Positions 20,265-28,748 of a stretch of DNA of 35,933 nt are shown in pieces. Source of the stretch: Sporisorium sorghi (Eukaryota > Basidiomycota > Ustilaginomycetes > Ustilaginales > Ustilaginaceae). The position numbers were made by a program, and so were the translations under genes. A model generated the notes under the pieces. The model was not told where the DNA came from. It worked only from the letters and a program-made list of their open reading frames with translations, and made no database searches. The stretch lies in NCBI GenBank assembly GCA_023212695.1, contig JALCCG010000219.1:1-35933 (forward strand), read 5' to 3'. Within the stretch, counting starts at the first letter, position 1; every line of letters begins with the position of its first letter.

Positions 20265-23200
20265 TTACGCGCCTTCAGCCTCGGCCACCTCGGACAGCTC
20301 TCGTCGCGTTGTCGACTTTCTCCTCGCCACGCCAGCAGCAAGGGCTGGAGTCGCATCAGTGGGGGAACCAGCAGATGCCGATTCCTCTCCACTGTGCCTG
20401 AACCTCGACCCGCCTCCGCTGGCCAACAGGGGCGAAGAGGACGCCGATCCACCCGCCGCCGCCGACGCCAGCGCGGCAGACGACACGCGGTCCGCAGAGG
20501 GAGAGCTAAACGTAGCAGTGGCATTGGCGCCCGTCAGCGTAACTCCGCTCAGCTGGGACGTCAGCCCATCCGTATCCGCCGCGCCCGCCGTGGCAGCCAA
20601 ACCCGACGCCACCACCGGCTTGGTCGACCCACCACCACTGACCGGCGTGAAACTCGACCTCAAGTTCGTATTCGACCCCAACCGCCCCTTGGTCAGCCGC
20701 AGCGAGCCCGAGGAGTTGCGCCCGATCGTGCCCGCGCGGTGGAAGCCCGCAGGCGCACGGTGCCCTTCGCGCGACGCGATGCTGCGGCCCGTCGTGACAC
20801 CTGATTTGCGATCTTCGTCGACGCCATCGTCGTTGTGGATCGCAGTGTTGCCGGCCCACACGCTGGCGGAGGCCTGCGACATGTCCGAGGCGGTCGACTC
20901 GCCCCGCTTGTGCCCACCCAGCCCCAGCGCTGACGGCGAAGCAGGCGCATCGTGCAGACTCGGCAAGCGCCGACTCGCCACCGACGGCGACCGACTGGCC
21001 CGGCCCTCGCCCCCCTCGCGGCCCAGATCATCCACCAGATCCTGCACGCTGTTAACCTGCGCAACAAAGGTGATCTCGTCGAAAATCTCGTAGTAGTTCT
21101 CGATGCAGAACCGCACGATCGATCCCAAGCTCGTAGTACCCCCTGAGCTGTCGCTCGAGAGCGACGCTTTGCGCACCTTGGGCGACCTCGTCAGCGGCGA
21201 CGACTGCGCGGACTGTGCCGGTGTATTGGCCATCGACGCAATCCCATCCACCCGGCAGATGAGCACGTCCTTCATCGCATTGCCACTCGACACCAGGTTG
21301 GGCGCAATCACCGTCGCCAGGTTGGCCGCATCCATCTTGTTCTTGTCTCTGTACTGCGACACCTTGTGCAGCATCTCGAGCACGTAGCTCAGCAGGATGC
21401 CGCCGCACGGCGGGTCGATGGCGGGCAGCAGACGCGTGCGCAGGTAGTCGATCGTCTCGCGCGCCTGTGCGGCAGTCTGCTCTGCGTCGCCGTCTGCACC
21501 GGGCAAAGGAGGAGGCGGGCACGAGCGGATAAGCGGGTACGTGTTGGCCGTGAAGATGGGCCGAGGCAGCGATCGCAAAAACATCTTGAGCAGCACGGCG
21601 GGTATGTGCGGGTCTCGGTACTGCTCCAAGCTGACGGGGTGGCCGCGGTCGTAGCTCTCCTGTGCGGTCTTGAGCAGCGCCGACGAGGGCGATCGTCGAA
21701 AGATGCCCTCGACCTCGGCGGGGCGGATGCCGTCAAAGTCGCCCAGGATGGCCTCGACGCAGTCGCGCACTACGCGCGGCACACCGCCGCTCTCGGCCCA
21801 TACGCCCATCAGCTTCTCCAGTTCCACACCAAACACCTTCTCCGCATCAGGTTGGCCCGCCTCGGCCGAACCGCTCGGCGCTGCGGGCAGGCTGACGCGT
21901 TTCTCGTACCTCGCGTTCCACTGCAGCACCTCGGGCGGAATGTCGATCTGGGTGAGCGGCACGTGCTCCGCCAGCGCCGAGAGCGTATACAGCTGCGAGA
22001 CCTTTTTGGAAAACTTGGGCGAGACAAAGTAGGCGCCCGTGTTGACAAACTGCAGCAGCGAGCGCGTGAAGAACGTCGGGTGGACAATGTAGAGCTTCTT
22101 GAGGTTCTTGCGGAAGCGTCGGTCGAGTCGGCGGTAGGCGCGCCAGATCCAATTCCATCCTGGACGATGATGTCCGCCACCGGCAAAGTAGATGACGGTA
22201 TAATCGTTTTCGACGAAGAGATCCATGGTGTCCATGATGCGGTCGAGCAGCGCATCGTAGTCGACTTCATGGGGATCGGGAAGGCAGCAGGCGGCGAGCA
22301 CGACCATAGGTCGAGTCTCGTAGTCGAGCCCGGCTTGGAAGACGATGCGACGAACGTGCGCGTCGAGCTTTTCGGCGCGTGCGAGCGCCTCGGACCAGTT
22401 GGCTGCGGGCCGATACTGCGGCGTCGGGGATGGGGTTTGTACGGCGACGGGCATGTCTGCTTTAGGTGTAGTCGAAGGCCAGAGGAGGCCGGAACCAGAC
22501 CGGAGCTTGCCGACGGAAGGCTTGGATTGGAGTCTGGACAGCGTGGCGTATGCTCCTTTGGGGGACTCGTCCTTAAGGGAGGGCGATTCGGGAGGCAGAT
22601 CGTGGAAGTGACTCCGAGATGAGGATGGCGTTTGAGGAGGTGACGCAGACGCGGATGGCAGATCTTCAAAGATGCCGGCAAGTGGCCTGCGTCGTGGAGA
22701 GCTTGAAGGTGACCGCGAGGTTCCCGCTCTTTCGCGTCTCGTGTGCGTTGCTTGATTGGCGGATGCACCGCCGAGTTGGGATTGATCAACGTCGTCCTTT
22801 TCAGTGGCGTTAGCTGCTTCCAAAGGAGCAGAGATGCTGAAAGGGATGGCGCCTCTAGAGCGAGACGGCTTGGAGGAGGAAGGAGTCGCACGCGACGGTG
22901 AAGCAGACTTGCGCGACGTGGTTGTCTTGTTGCGAGCTGCAGCGGGTCCCCAACTTAGCAAGTTACCCCAACCACCTGGAATGGAAGGGCCAGGCGAATC
23001 GTTGTTCGGTTGAGGGGATGGAGGTGGTTGATGTCGAGAAGGACCACTTTCGCGTTGCTGTTGCTGTTGTTGCTGATTATAAGTACCCCAGAGCGAGGCA
23101 AAGACGTTGGAGAGTGTGCCCGTTGCTGTACGGTAGCCTGCTGCGGGTGTGTGCTGACCGGAAGGCGAAGAGATGGGAGTATTGAAACCCGAGGTGCCAG

Positions 23201-23276
23201 GAGAGTCGTGCTCCGGTTCGGCTCCGAGCTTGGAATGTGGTGGTGAGGAAGGCATGGTTGCGAGCAGAGCTGTCAT
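20265..23276 (-). CDS. CRAL-TRIO/BCH and RhoGAP domain protein (ARHGAP1/Ecm25-like)
   Basis: 1003 residues from the ATG at 23276, stop TAA at 20265-20267. Residues 1-290 are Ser/Pro-rich and disordered with a short polyGln. A CRAL-TRIO/BCH lipid-binding-like domain spans about 294-460, with VVLAACCLPDP, YTVIYFAGGGH and YIVHPTFF segments. A RhoGAP domain follows from about 482 to 680. It keeps the catalytic arginine in GIFRRSP (Arg527) and the NLATVIAPNL helix that positions the GTPase. The C-terminal 320 residues are Ser/Gly-rich and disordered. The arrangement matches p50RhoGAP/ARHGAP1 and yeast Ecm25, which stimulate GTP hydrolysis on Cdc42 or Rho to shape polarity and the cell wall. Which GTPase is targeted cannot be read from the sequence. 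The true start may lie in an upstream exon (see findings). Confidence 0.88.
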   Translation of the reverse strand: MTALLATMPSSPPHSKLGAEPEHDSPGTSGFNTPISSPSGQHTPAAGYRTATGTLSNVFASLWGTYNQQQQQQQRESGPSRHQPPPSPQPNNDSPGPSIPGGWGNLLSWGPAAARNKTTTSRKSASPSRATPSSSKPSRSRGAIPFSISAPLEAANATEKDDVDQSQLGGASANQATHTRRERAGTSRSPSSSPRRRPLAGIFEDLPSASASPPQTPSSSRSHFHDLPPESPSLKDESPKGAYATLSRLQSKPSVGKLRSGSGLLWPSTTPKADMPVAVQTPSPTPQYRPAANWSEALARAEKLDAHVRRIVFQAGLDYETRPMVVLAACCLPDPHEVDYDALLDRIMDTMDLFVENDYTVIYFAGGGHHRPGWNWIWRAYRRLDRRFRKNLKKLYIVHPTFFTRSLLQFVNTGAYFVSPKFSKKVSQLYTLSALAEHVPLTQIDIPPEVLQWNARYEKRVSLPAAPSGSAEAGQPDAEKVFGVELEKLMGVWAESGGVPRVVRDCVEAILGDFDGIRPAEVEGIFRRSPSSALLKTAQESYDRGHPVSLEQYRDPHIPAVLLKMFLRSLPRPIFTANTYPLIRSCPPPPLPGADGDAEQTAAQARETIDYLRTRLLPAIDPPCGGILLSYVLEMLHKVSQYRDKNKMDAANLATVIAPNLVSSGNAMKDVLICRVDGIASMANTPAQSAQSSPLTRSPKVRKASLSSDSSGGTTSLGSIVRFCIENYYEIFDEITFVAQVNSVQDLVDDLGREGGEGRASRSPSVASRRLPSLHDAPASPSALGLGGHKRGESTASDMSQASASVWAGNTAIHNDDGVDEDRKSGVTTGRSIASREGHRAPAGFHRAGTIGRNSSGSLRLTKGRLGSNTNLRSSFTPVSGGGSTKPVVASGLAATAGAADTDGLTSQLSGVTLTGANATATFSSPSADRVSSAALASAAAGGSASSSPLLASGGGSRFRHSGEESASAGSPTDATPALAAGVARRKSTTRRELSEVAEAEGA

Positions 23277-24327
23277 TGGAGGCGGCGGAGCAAGAGCAGG
23301 AGCTGTACATCCACCCACTTTCAGCGCCAAAAGCAGCCACAACCGTCCCGTAATCGATAAAGTCGAGTGTGCGGCGCTGGATGTATCGGGCGATGGTCGG
23401 GCTGACCTGTAAGAGCGACAAGGAGAGCGCGCAGGATGAGAATGTGGTGGGAAGAGCGAGCTTGCTAGACACGAGACCGAGATGCGATGCTCCCGTCAGA
23501 CGCAGAATGTGGAGCCGAGTGAGGATGCAGGAGGAGCAAGAAGCGGTAGAGATGCAGCTCTTTAAAAGGCTCCTTGCACATTCCAAGCCTCAAAAATGCG
23601 AGGCGGACCGACAAGGCAGACAGGCACGTTTCGATGCACAAGAGATGCGGCCGCCTCGCTGCGACTTTTGTGCATGTTTCAGTCGGTGCGAAAAAATTTG
23701 GGGGATGTGGGGCAGCAGAGCAGTCAACGCGCCTTGACGAGAGCGTGGAGCAGAGACTGAAAAAGAGGACCCTGAAATTTTGAGCTTGTCGGCGAGTTGA
23801 GTTTCTCTTTCTCCTCGACATGATCACACGCAGAGGAGCTGTTTCCACTCACACATATCTCACTCGGCGCTTATCACCTTGATCGGGCTATCCGTGAGGC
23901 TTGAGGTGGTCCGCTTTCTCACGGTCTCTGCCTGTCGTTCCGCGAAAAGGCTGCCTTTCGTCGCGGCTTGTCCGATGAATTCGAGGGTGAAAGCGATGCA
24001 GCCTCGAATGCTTTGTTGGGGCTGGCACTTGTGACCAAAGGAAAGAGGACATTGATGTCAATGAGAGAGGGAGGCAGCCTTGAAGAGGTTGTCGAAAGCT
24101 TTCAGGTCAAGAGCGAAACGGTCTCGTGATTCGGGCAAGACCAGTGAGAATCCATGTCATCGTCGTCAAAGGCTCAACCACAAGCAGCTCAGCTCCTGTC
24201 TGCTCACAGCTAACAGTCGAGATCACTATTCATGCTCAAGCGCTGGGCAGGCAGGCAGGCTGGCATCGCAAACAACCACGTGAGACAAGCTCAAACGCGC
24301 TCTTTCTCTCGTCAAGCTTCATACGCC

Positions 24328-24359
<32 letters not shown>

Positions 24360-24628
24360 CTGAAATAGGGGTTGTAGCCCTAACCGACCCTCATCAAAAC
24401 GATTGATGGCTGCCAGAGATACACAATTTTGGCTGTGCACTTTCTACTGATTCTCACAACCCCCTTGTCCAGCTTCTCGTTGATCGTTCCTGATTGGAGT
24501 GCTTCTGAGTGAGGCGTGTTGTAGCTTATCATGGGCGAAGGATCAGCGCGTAGACAGGACACGCGACACAGATCACGCGACATCGAGTGAGAGGATATCA
24601 TCCATTGCTCTTCCATTGCTGTTCGTTA
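23277..24628. other. region upstream of the RhoGAP gene
   Basis: About 1.35 kb between the RhoGAP start and the MFS gene 3' end, both on the minus strand. It contains a 28-nt T-tract (24332-24359), a CACGTG at 24277-24282 and a possible splice-acceptor-like CTCTTACAG on the minus strand near 23406-23414. Beyond a possible 5' exon of the RhoGAP gene I see no coding sequence. Confidence 0.45.
24332..24359. repeat. poly(T) tract, 28 nt
   Basis: Twenty-eight consecutive T flanked by C on each side, in the intergenic region 3' of the MFS gene. No target-site duplication was found around it. Confidence 0.92.
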
Positions 24629-26221
24629 TCATCCACTTCGTACATTCATGTTTCGCCACATAAACCCGATCAGACACGTTCCGATCAGCGTCACGGCCAG
24701 CTCGAGCGAAACAATGCTAAACTGCCCCACCTGATAGATAGTCGCCCCCCACAACGCGCCCGAGATACGGCCCACGTTGTTGCTCAGCTGAATCACCGTC
24801 GACGTGAGCCCGTTGTACTTGGCCGGAAGCTGTTTCGACAGCAGCGCCAGCGTAATCGTCGTCAATGCATTATACCCGAGCGCCACCAGGAACCAACTCG
24901 TAAAGAACGAGCCAAAGTTGAGCGAGTCGAGTGTGCCCAACCTGCCCACCGCCGACGCAGCCGGGCTGACGAGCGCGCCCATGTGCAGCGACAGCCCCAG
25001 CAGGCCACACAGCGTGCCCGCCGCCAGGATGAGTCGATCCTGCACGTACTTGGCCGCAAACACGAGCGCAAACATGATCGGCATCGTCGCCAGCCCACCG
25101 AGCGCGATCACGTTGCCCGCGTTGTGCTCGGACCACCCAAAGCGCAGGTGGCCAAACACGGGAATGTTGACCTCCCACGCTCCGAGCACGAGAAAGTTGA
25201 CCATGCTGAACCAGCACATGGTGAGCACCGAGAACTTTTGCGATGCGTTGAGCTCACGCAACATGCTGCGTAGCGTTGGTTCCTCTGGCAATGCCGCCGC
25301 CGCCGCCGCTGCTTGCTTTGCTGTAGTCGTTGCGCCTGTCGTCGGCGGCATGGCGGCAAGCTCGACCTGTGCTTGTGTCGGCGTCGGCACAGGGTCGCGG
25401 AACACACACCACGTAGCCACAAACAACACCGCAAACACACCGACCATCACCCACCCCGACGCGGTATATCCGTTCCACAGCCGGTGCTCCTCGGTCAGCG
25501 GCCGCACCTTCTTCGACAGCAACCCGCCAATGAACGGCCCCACAGCCATCCCCCCGACCTGCGACGTCACAAGGCACGCCGACATCATCGTCCGCTTGCC
25601 CGTCCCCACCACAGCCGCATCCGTGAAATACGACTTGACGTAGCGCCACGATACGAAGCCGGCGCCCGTCACGACACGGCCCGCGAGCATGACCCACGCC
25701 GAACCTGCCACGCCGGCGAGCGCGTACACTGTTTGGCCGAGCATGATGCATACCGCGCCGAACAGGACGGGGAAGCGATACGCGCGGTAGCGCAGCGAGA
25801 ACGGCACGAGGAGCAGGCCGGAGACGACGACGCTGACGCCGACGGTGAGACCGGAGAACCATGTCGAGGCGCCGAGCTCGTTGGCGTAGGGCGCGGAGGT
25901 GGGCACGATGATGAAGAAGGTCACGTTGAGTAGGAAGTTGAGGGTGAGGGCGATGGCGCTTTGCGAGATGGGCGGGGTGTGGTCCGCTGGGACGGTTGGG
26001 TAGAGAAGCGCGGCGGCGGCGGCGGCGGAGTGATCGGCGGGTATCGCAGTGCCGTCGGTTGGCGAGACGGCTCGCTCGATGCGATCAAGAGTGGGGATGG
26101 CGGGCAGGGCAATAGCTGCCTTGCTATCGATAAGAGGTGTTTCCTTCGATTCTGCCGCCATCGTGATCGCGTCGTCCGAAGTACGGGCGACCATAGCGCT
26201 TATGGGAAGCATTGCTGTCAT
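24629..26221 (-). CDS. major facilitator superfamily transporter
   Basis: 530 residues, single exon, stop TGA at 24629-24631. The open frame reaches further 5', but the first ATG is at 26221. Others at 26212, 26194 and 26161 are equally possible, and the last would start MAAESKETP. A soluble N-terminal segment of about 75 residues precedes roughly a dozen hydrophobic helices in two halves separated by a hydrophilic loop rich in Thr, Gln and Ala near the middle. The GRVVTGAGFVSWRYVKSYF segment after TM4-5 resembles the MFSD8/YajR/SPX-MFS branch of the superfamily. Membrane location and secondary transport are expected from the family. Substrate and compartment (vacuole or plasma membrane) cannot be assigned. 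Confidence 0.85.
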   Translation of the reverse strand: MTAMLPISAMVARTSDDAITMAAESKETPLIDSKAAIALPAIPTLDRIERAVSPTDGTAIPADHSAAAAAALLYPTVPADHTPPISQSAIALTLNFLLNVTFFIIVPTSAPYANELGASTWFSGLTVGVSVVVSGLLLVPFSLRYRAYRFPVLFGAVCIMLGQTVYALAGVAGSAWVMLAGRVVTGAGFVSWRYVKSYFTDAAVVGTGKRTMMSACLVTSQVGGMAVGPFIGGLLSKKVRPLTEEHRLWNGYTASGWVMVGVFAVLFVATWCVFRDPVPTPTQAQVELAAMPPTTGATTTAKQAAAAAAALPEEPTLRSMLRELNASQKFSVLTMCWFSMVNFLVLGAWEVNIPVFGHLRFGWSEHNAGNVIALGGLATMPIMFALVFAAKYVQDRLILAAGTLCGLLGLSLHMGALVSPAASAVGRLGTLDSLNFGSFFTSWFLVALGYNALTTITLALLSKQLPAKYNGLTSTVIQLSNNVGRISGALWGATIYQVGQFSIVSLELAVTLIGTCLIGFMWRNMNVRSG

Positions 26222-26516
26222 GATGATGATGGAGATGGTGCCAATGATGAACACTTCCCTGGTCCGTCAAGCGGACCTTGATGTGTATGGTGTCTGTAAG
26301 CACTCGAGTCATCCTTGACAGCGGGGACTCGTCTTGGAAGCGATCGCGTGGGCCGTGGTGCGCAAATCTCCGAGTTTCCCGCGGATAATTCTCAGCCGAG
26401 GGTATCTGGCACAGTGTGCGCTGCCCGATTGATTCATATCGGCGTCCATCTGGTCTCACTGACGCCCTCGTCTAGCGTCCTTCAGACACACACACCAAGA
26501 GGACTCCCAAAAGGTG

Positions 26517-26760
26517 TTTATCGATTGCATTCACAACAACGTACAGCACCAATCATCCGCACTAAACGAAATGTTGCCAGCCCGACCAAAACCTGTCGGC
26601 AATAGAAGACGAATCCCATACGAGCAAGCGCCTGTTACAGCAACCTGCTCAAGATCCGTCCAGGCTCCATGCCGGACGAGGCTGACGATGAAACCAAGCA
26701 TGGCTGACACACCCAGCAGCGTAGCGAATGTGTAGAACGCCGTACCACCGAATGTGCCTC
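26517..26760 (-). CDS. possible exon of an unidentified small hydrophobic protein
   Basis: On the minus strand, a frame beginning GTFGGTAFYTFATLLG reads through a hydrophobic helix-like stretch of about 20 residues and stays open for about 75 codons. An in-frame TGA lies directly upstream, at 26759, right where a CTGAG string could act as a splice acceptor. No joined first exon with an ATG could be built convincingly. The nearest ATG, near 26830, reads into a stop after six codons. A pyrimidine-rich stretch further upstream looks like a fungal promoter or leader. I do not recognise the family. It may be a chance frame. Confidence 0.22.
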
Positions 26761-26858
26761 AGCTGCCGCTCAGCGAGCTGATTTACTGTTGGACCCTCAC
26801 CAGGAACCGCTACGGCTTAGAAGAGCGCATGGCGGGCAGAATTAGGTCCAGAGAGATA

Positions 26859-26871
26859 GGGGGGGGGGGGG
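26859..26871 (+). repeat. G13 homopolymer
   Basis: Thirteen consecutive G in an otherwise A/G-rich plus-strand stretch. It is prone to length errors in sequencing and could form G-rich secondary structure. Confidence 0.9.
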
Positions 26872-27181
26872 AAGGGAAAGGAGGAGGGATAGGAAGGGAT
26901 ACTCAGAAAAGGATTGGAAGGGAATGGAGAGCGAAGGCGCGAAAGGAAGCTCAAACAGAACCGGATGCGGCGGAAGGATGGACGCAGAAGGACTCGCAGA
27001 CAGCGAACAGTGGCGACGAAACACGACGCAAGGACGATGTTGGCGATGTCGATGTCGAGGATGAGGATGAGGATGGTGGACGGAGAGAAGAAGGCTGAGA
27101 AGAAAGTCGAGCATTTATGCTTTGCCAAGACGCTCTCATTTTTCTCTTTTTCTTCCCTTTTCCGCAACCAAAAACGTCTGC

Positions 27182-27189
27182 TCACGTGA
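27182..27189. promoter_or_regulatory. TCACGTGA palindromic E-box
   Basis: An 8-bp palindrome matching the Cbf1-type bHLH site, about 295 nt upstream of the LEA1 start, between two outward-facing pyrimidine-rich stretches. Function is inferred from sequence and position only. Confidence 0.35.
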
Positions 27190-27483
27190 CGCGAATCGGC
27201 TGGAAAGCGCATTCGTGAATTGTTTGCTTTCCTTCTCCACTTCATACTTCATACTTCTTCTTCTCCTCCTCATCATCTCTTGCAAGCTACTGGCAAACCT
27301 CAAGCGACTCAACCCTCAATCTGGTCTCATTCGAAACAGCTTTCTGCTTCAGAGGACGCAAGACCACTCCAAGGACCCCGCATCGATTGCTGGACGAAGC
27401 AACTGTCCACGCTCCAATCAGCTTGACTGAAACCAAAGGCATCTCCCAACAACCACTCCTGCCACATCGCATAACCGCTCACA

Positions 27484-28236
27484 ATGAAGCTGACACCAGA
27501 GCTTCTATCACGGAGCAGCTCGTCGATCAACACACTCGGAGACCGCGAACTCGATCTGCGCGGCCTCAAGATCCCAGCCATCGAGAACCTCGGTGTGACA
27601 CGCGATCAGAACGATGCGATTGACTTTACGGACAACGACATCCGCTTCCTCGGCAACTTCCCCCTCCTACGACAGCTCGAATCACTGCAACTGGCCAACA
27701 ACTTGATATCGCGCATCGACTCACGCATCGCCTTTTCGCTACCGGCACTGCACACGCTCAACCTGACCAACAATGCGATATCCGACCTCGCTGAGCTGGC
27801 GCATCTGAGCAAGTGCAGCCGGCTCGAGTATCTGTGTCTGATGGGCACACCGGCGAGCCGAGAAAAGCACTACCGCGAGTTTGTGATTTGGAAGCTTCCG
27901 CAGGTGCGCGTGCTCGACTACCAGCGGATACGCGACAAGGAGCGCGCATTCGCGAAAGAGCTCATGGAGACAGAGGACGGGAAAACGTCGGCATTGGCAG
28001 CAAGCATCTTGAGGAAAGCGGACGGTGGGGCGATGGACGTGGATGCGGATGCGGTCCAGGTGGGCAAGCAGAAGACGTTTGAACCCGGAAGACTCAATGG
28101 GTCGTCAAGACGCCTGTTGACGGCAGAGGAGCGCAAAGCCATCGAGGATGCGATCGAGAGGAGCGAGAGTCTGGAAGAGATCCGCAAGTTGGAAGAGCAG
28201 CTCAAGATGGGGCATACGTTTGTTGCGTCGTCGTAG
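27484..28236 (+). CDS. LEA1: U2 snRNP protein A'
   Basis: 250 residues, single exon. The N-terminus MKLTPELL and the RELDLRGLKIPAIENLG block are hallmarks of U2A'. Leucine-rich repeats follow (for example LESLQLANNLISRI and LHTLNLTNNAISDL) and close with the LRRcap-type KHYREFVIWKLPQVRVLDYQ segment near residues 128-148. The protein pairs with U2B'' on stem-loop IV of U2 snRNA and is needed for stable U2 snRNP in branch-site recognition. The C-terminal 90 residues are charged and end in a helical EERKAIEDAIERS stretch. Length fits the family (about 240-255). The start is supported by the immediate match of the N-terminus to homologues. Confidence 0.96.
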   Translation: MKLTPELLSRSSSSINTLGDRELDLRGLKIPAIENLGVTRDQNDAIDFTDNDIRFLGNFPLLRQLESLQLANNLISRIDSRIAFSLPALHTLNLTNNAISDLAELAHLSKCSRLEYLCLMGTPASREKHYREFVIWKLPQVRVLDYQRIRDKERAFAKELMETEDGKTSALAASILRKADGGAMDVDADAVQVGKQKTFEPGRLNGSSRRLLTAEERKAIEDAIERSESLEEIRKLEEQLKMGHTFVASS

Positions 28237-28467
28237 CAGAGGCGACCTAGACATGCATTCTCCCGCTTGTGAATTCCTTCGATCCCTCTGCAAGCTGTCG
28301 TTGTCTCCCACTCTGCACCTGTACTCCGCATCAACCGCTTGTTCGGCTTTCTCGACATCATTCGGCTCAATGTCACCTTGTATTGCTAGCTATCCAATGA
28401 TCAACGGCTTGGTCTACTCTGCGCTGTGTGTTGCTCGCATACGGAAAGAGCCGTCGTCCTCGTCGCA

Positions 28468-28605
28468 GCAAAATCCAAGATTTGACCGGCTTTTTGCCCG
28501 TGATTTTCGGCTCCTTTTTTTTTTTTGGGTAATATTTTTATGACCCAAAGAATCGAATCGAGGCAGTAGAGCGCAGTGTGGAAGTCTTCGGATTTGGTGG
28601 CGGCG

Positions 28606-28644
<39 letters not shown>

Positions 28645-28664
28645 CACGCAAAATCCAAGATTTG
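28468..28664 (+). mobile_element. candidate poly(A)-ended retroinsertion with 17-bp direct repeats
   Basis: The 17-mer GCAAAATCCAAGATTTG occurs at 28468-28484 and again at 28648-28664. The 163 nt between them end in A38 (28606-28643) plus GCAC. A target-site duplication next to a long poly(A) tail is the mark of reverse-transcribed insertions such as SINEs or processed RNAs. Inside are a T12 run (28515-28526) and a 7-bp inverted repeat TTTGGGT/ACCCAAA (28524-28530 and 28543-28549) with a 12-nt loop. No clear Pol III A or B box is seen. The alternative is two copies of a partly palindromic regulatory motif with a slippage-grown A-tract. Confidence 0.4.
28606..28643. repeat. poly(A) tract, 38 nt
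   Basis: Thirty-eight consecutive A, about 105 nt upstream of the start codon of the lipoyl synthase fusion gene. Confidence 0.93.
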
Positions 28665-28748
28665 TGATTCGCTTTCGTTCTTCTTGAACTCAGGTTTGCT
28701 CCCATCCTCGCCACCACCATCATCCACTCTCCCAGCACCTTGTTCAAG

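Larger units (their letters stand above)
26222..27483. other. region between the MFS gene and LEA1
   Basis: About 1.26 kb between divergent genes. It contains a G13 run (26859-26871), a long minus-strand pyrimidine-rich stretch (about 26830-27110), a TCACGTGA palindrome (27182-27189) and a plus-strand C/T-rich leader for LEA1 (about 27230-27480). A hydrophobic reading frame on the minus strand at about 26520-26760 may be part of an unidentified small gene, listed separately. Confidence 0.45.
28237..28748. other. region between LEA1 and the lipoyl synthase fusion gene
   Basis: About 510 nt holding the LEA1 3' end and the promoter of the fusion gene. It contains the direct-repeat-flanked, poly(A)-ended segment listed separately. 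The last 60 nt are C/T- and CA-rich leader-like sequence. Confidence 0.5.

Noticed and set aside
21366..22622. Plus-strand 418-codon frame across the RhoGAP gene
   Set aside because: It is antisense to a clearly recognisable CRAL-TRIO/RhoGAP coding region and has Arg/Gln/Val-rich composition typical of a shadow frame.
26754..27098. Plus-strand 114-codon frame ending in an acidic stretch
   Set aside because: It covers an A/G-rich strand opposite a pyrimidine-rich promoter-like region, crosses a G13 run, and has only low-complexity composition.
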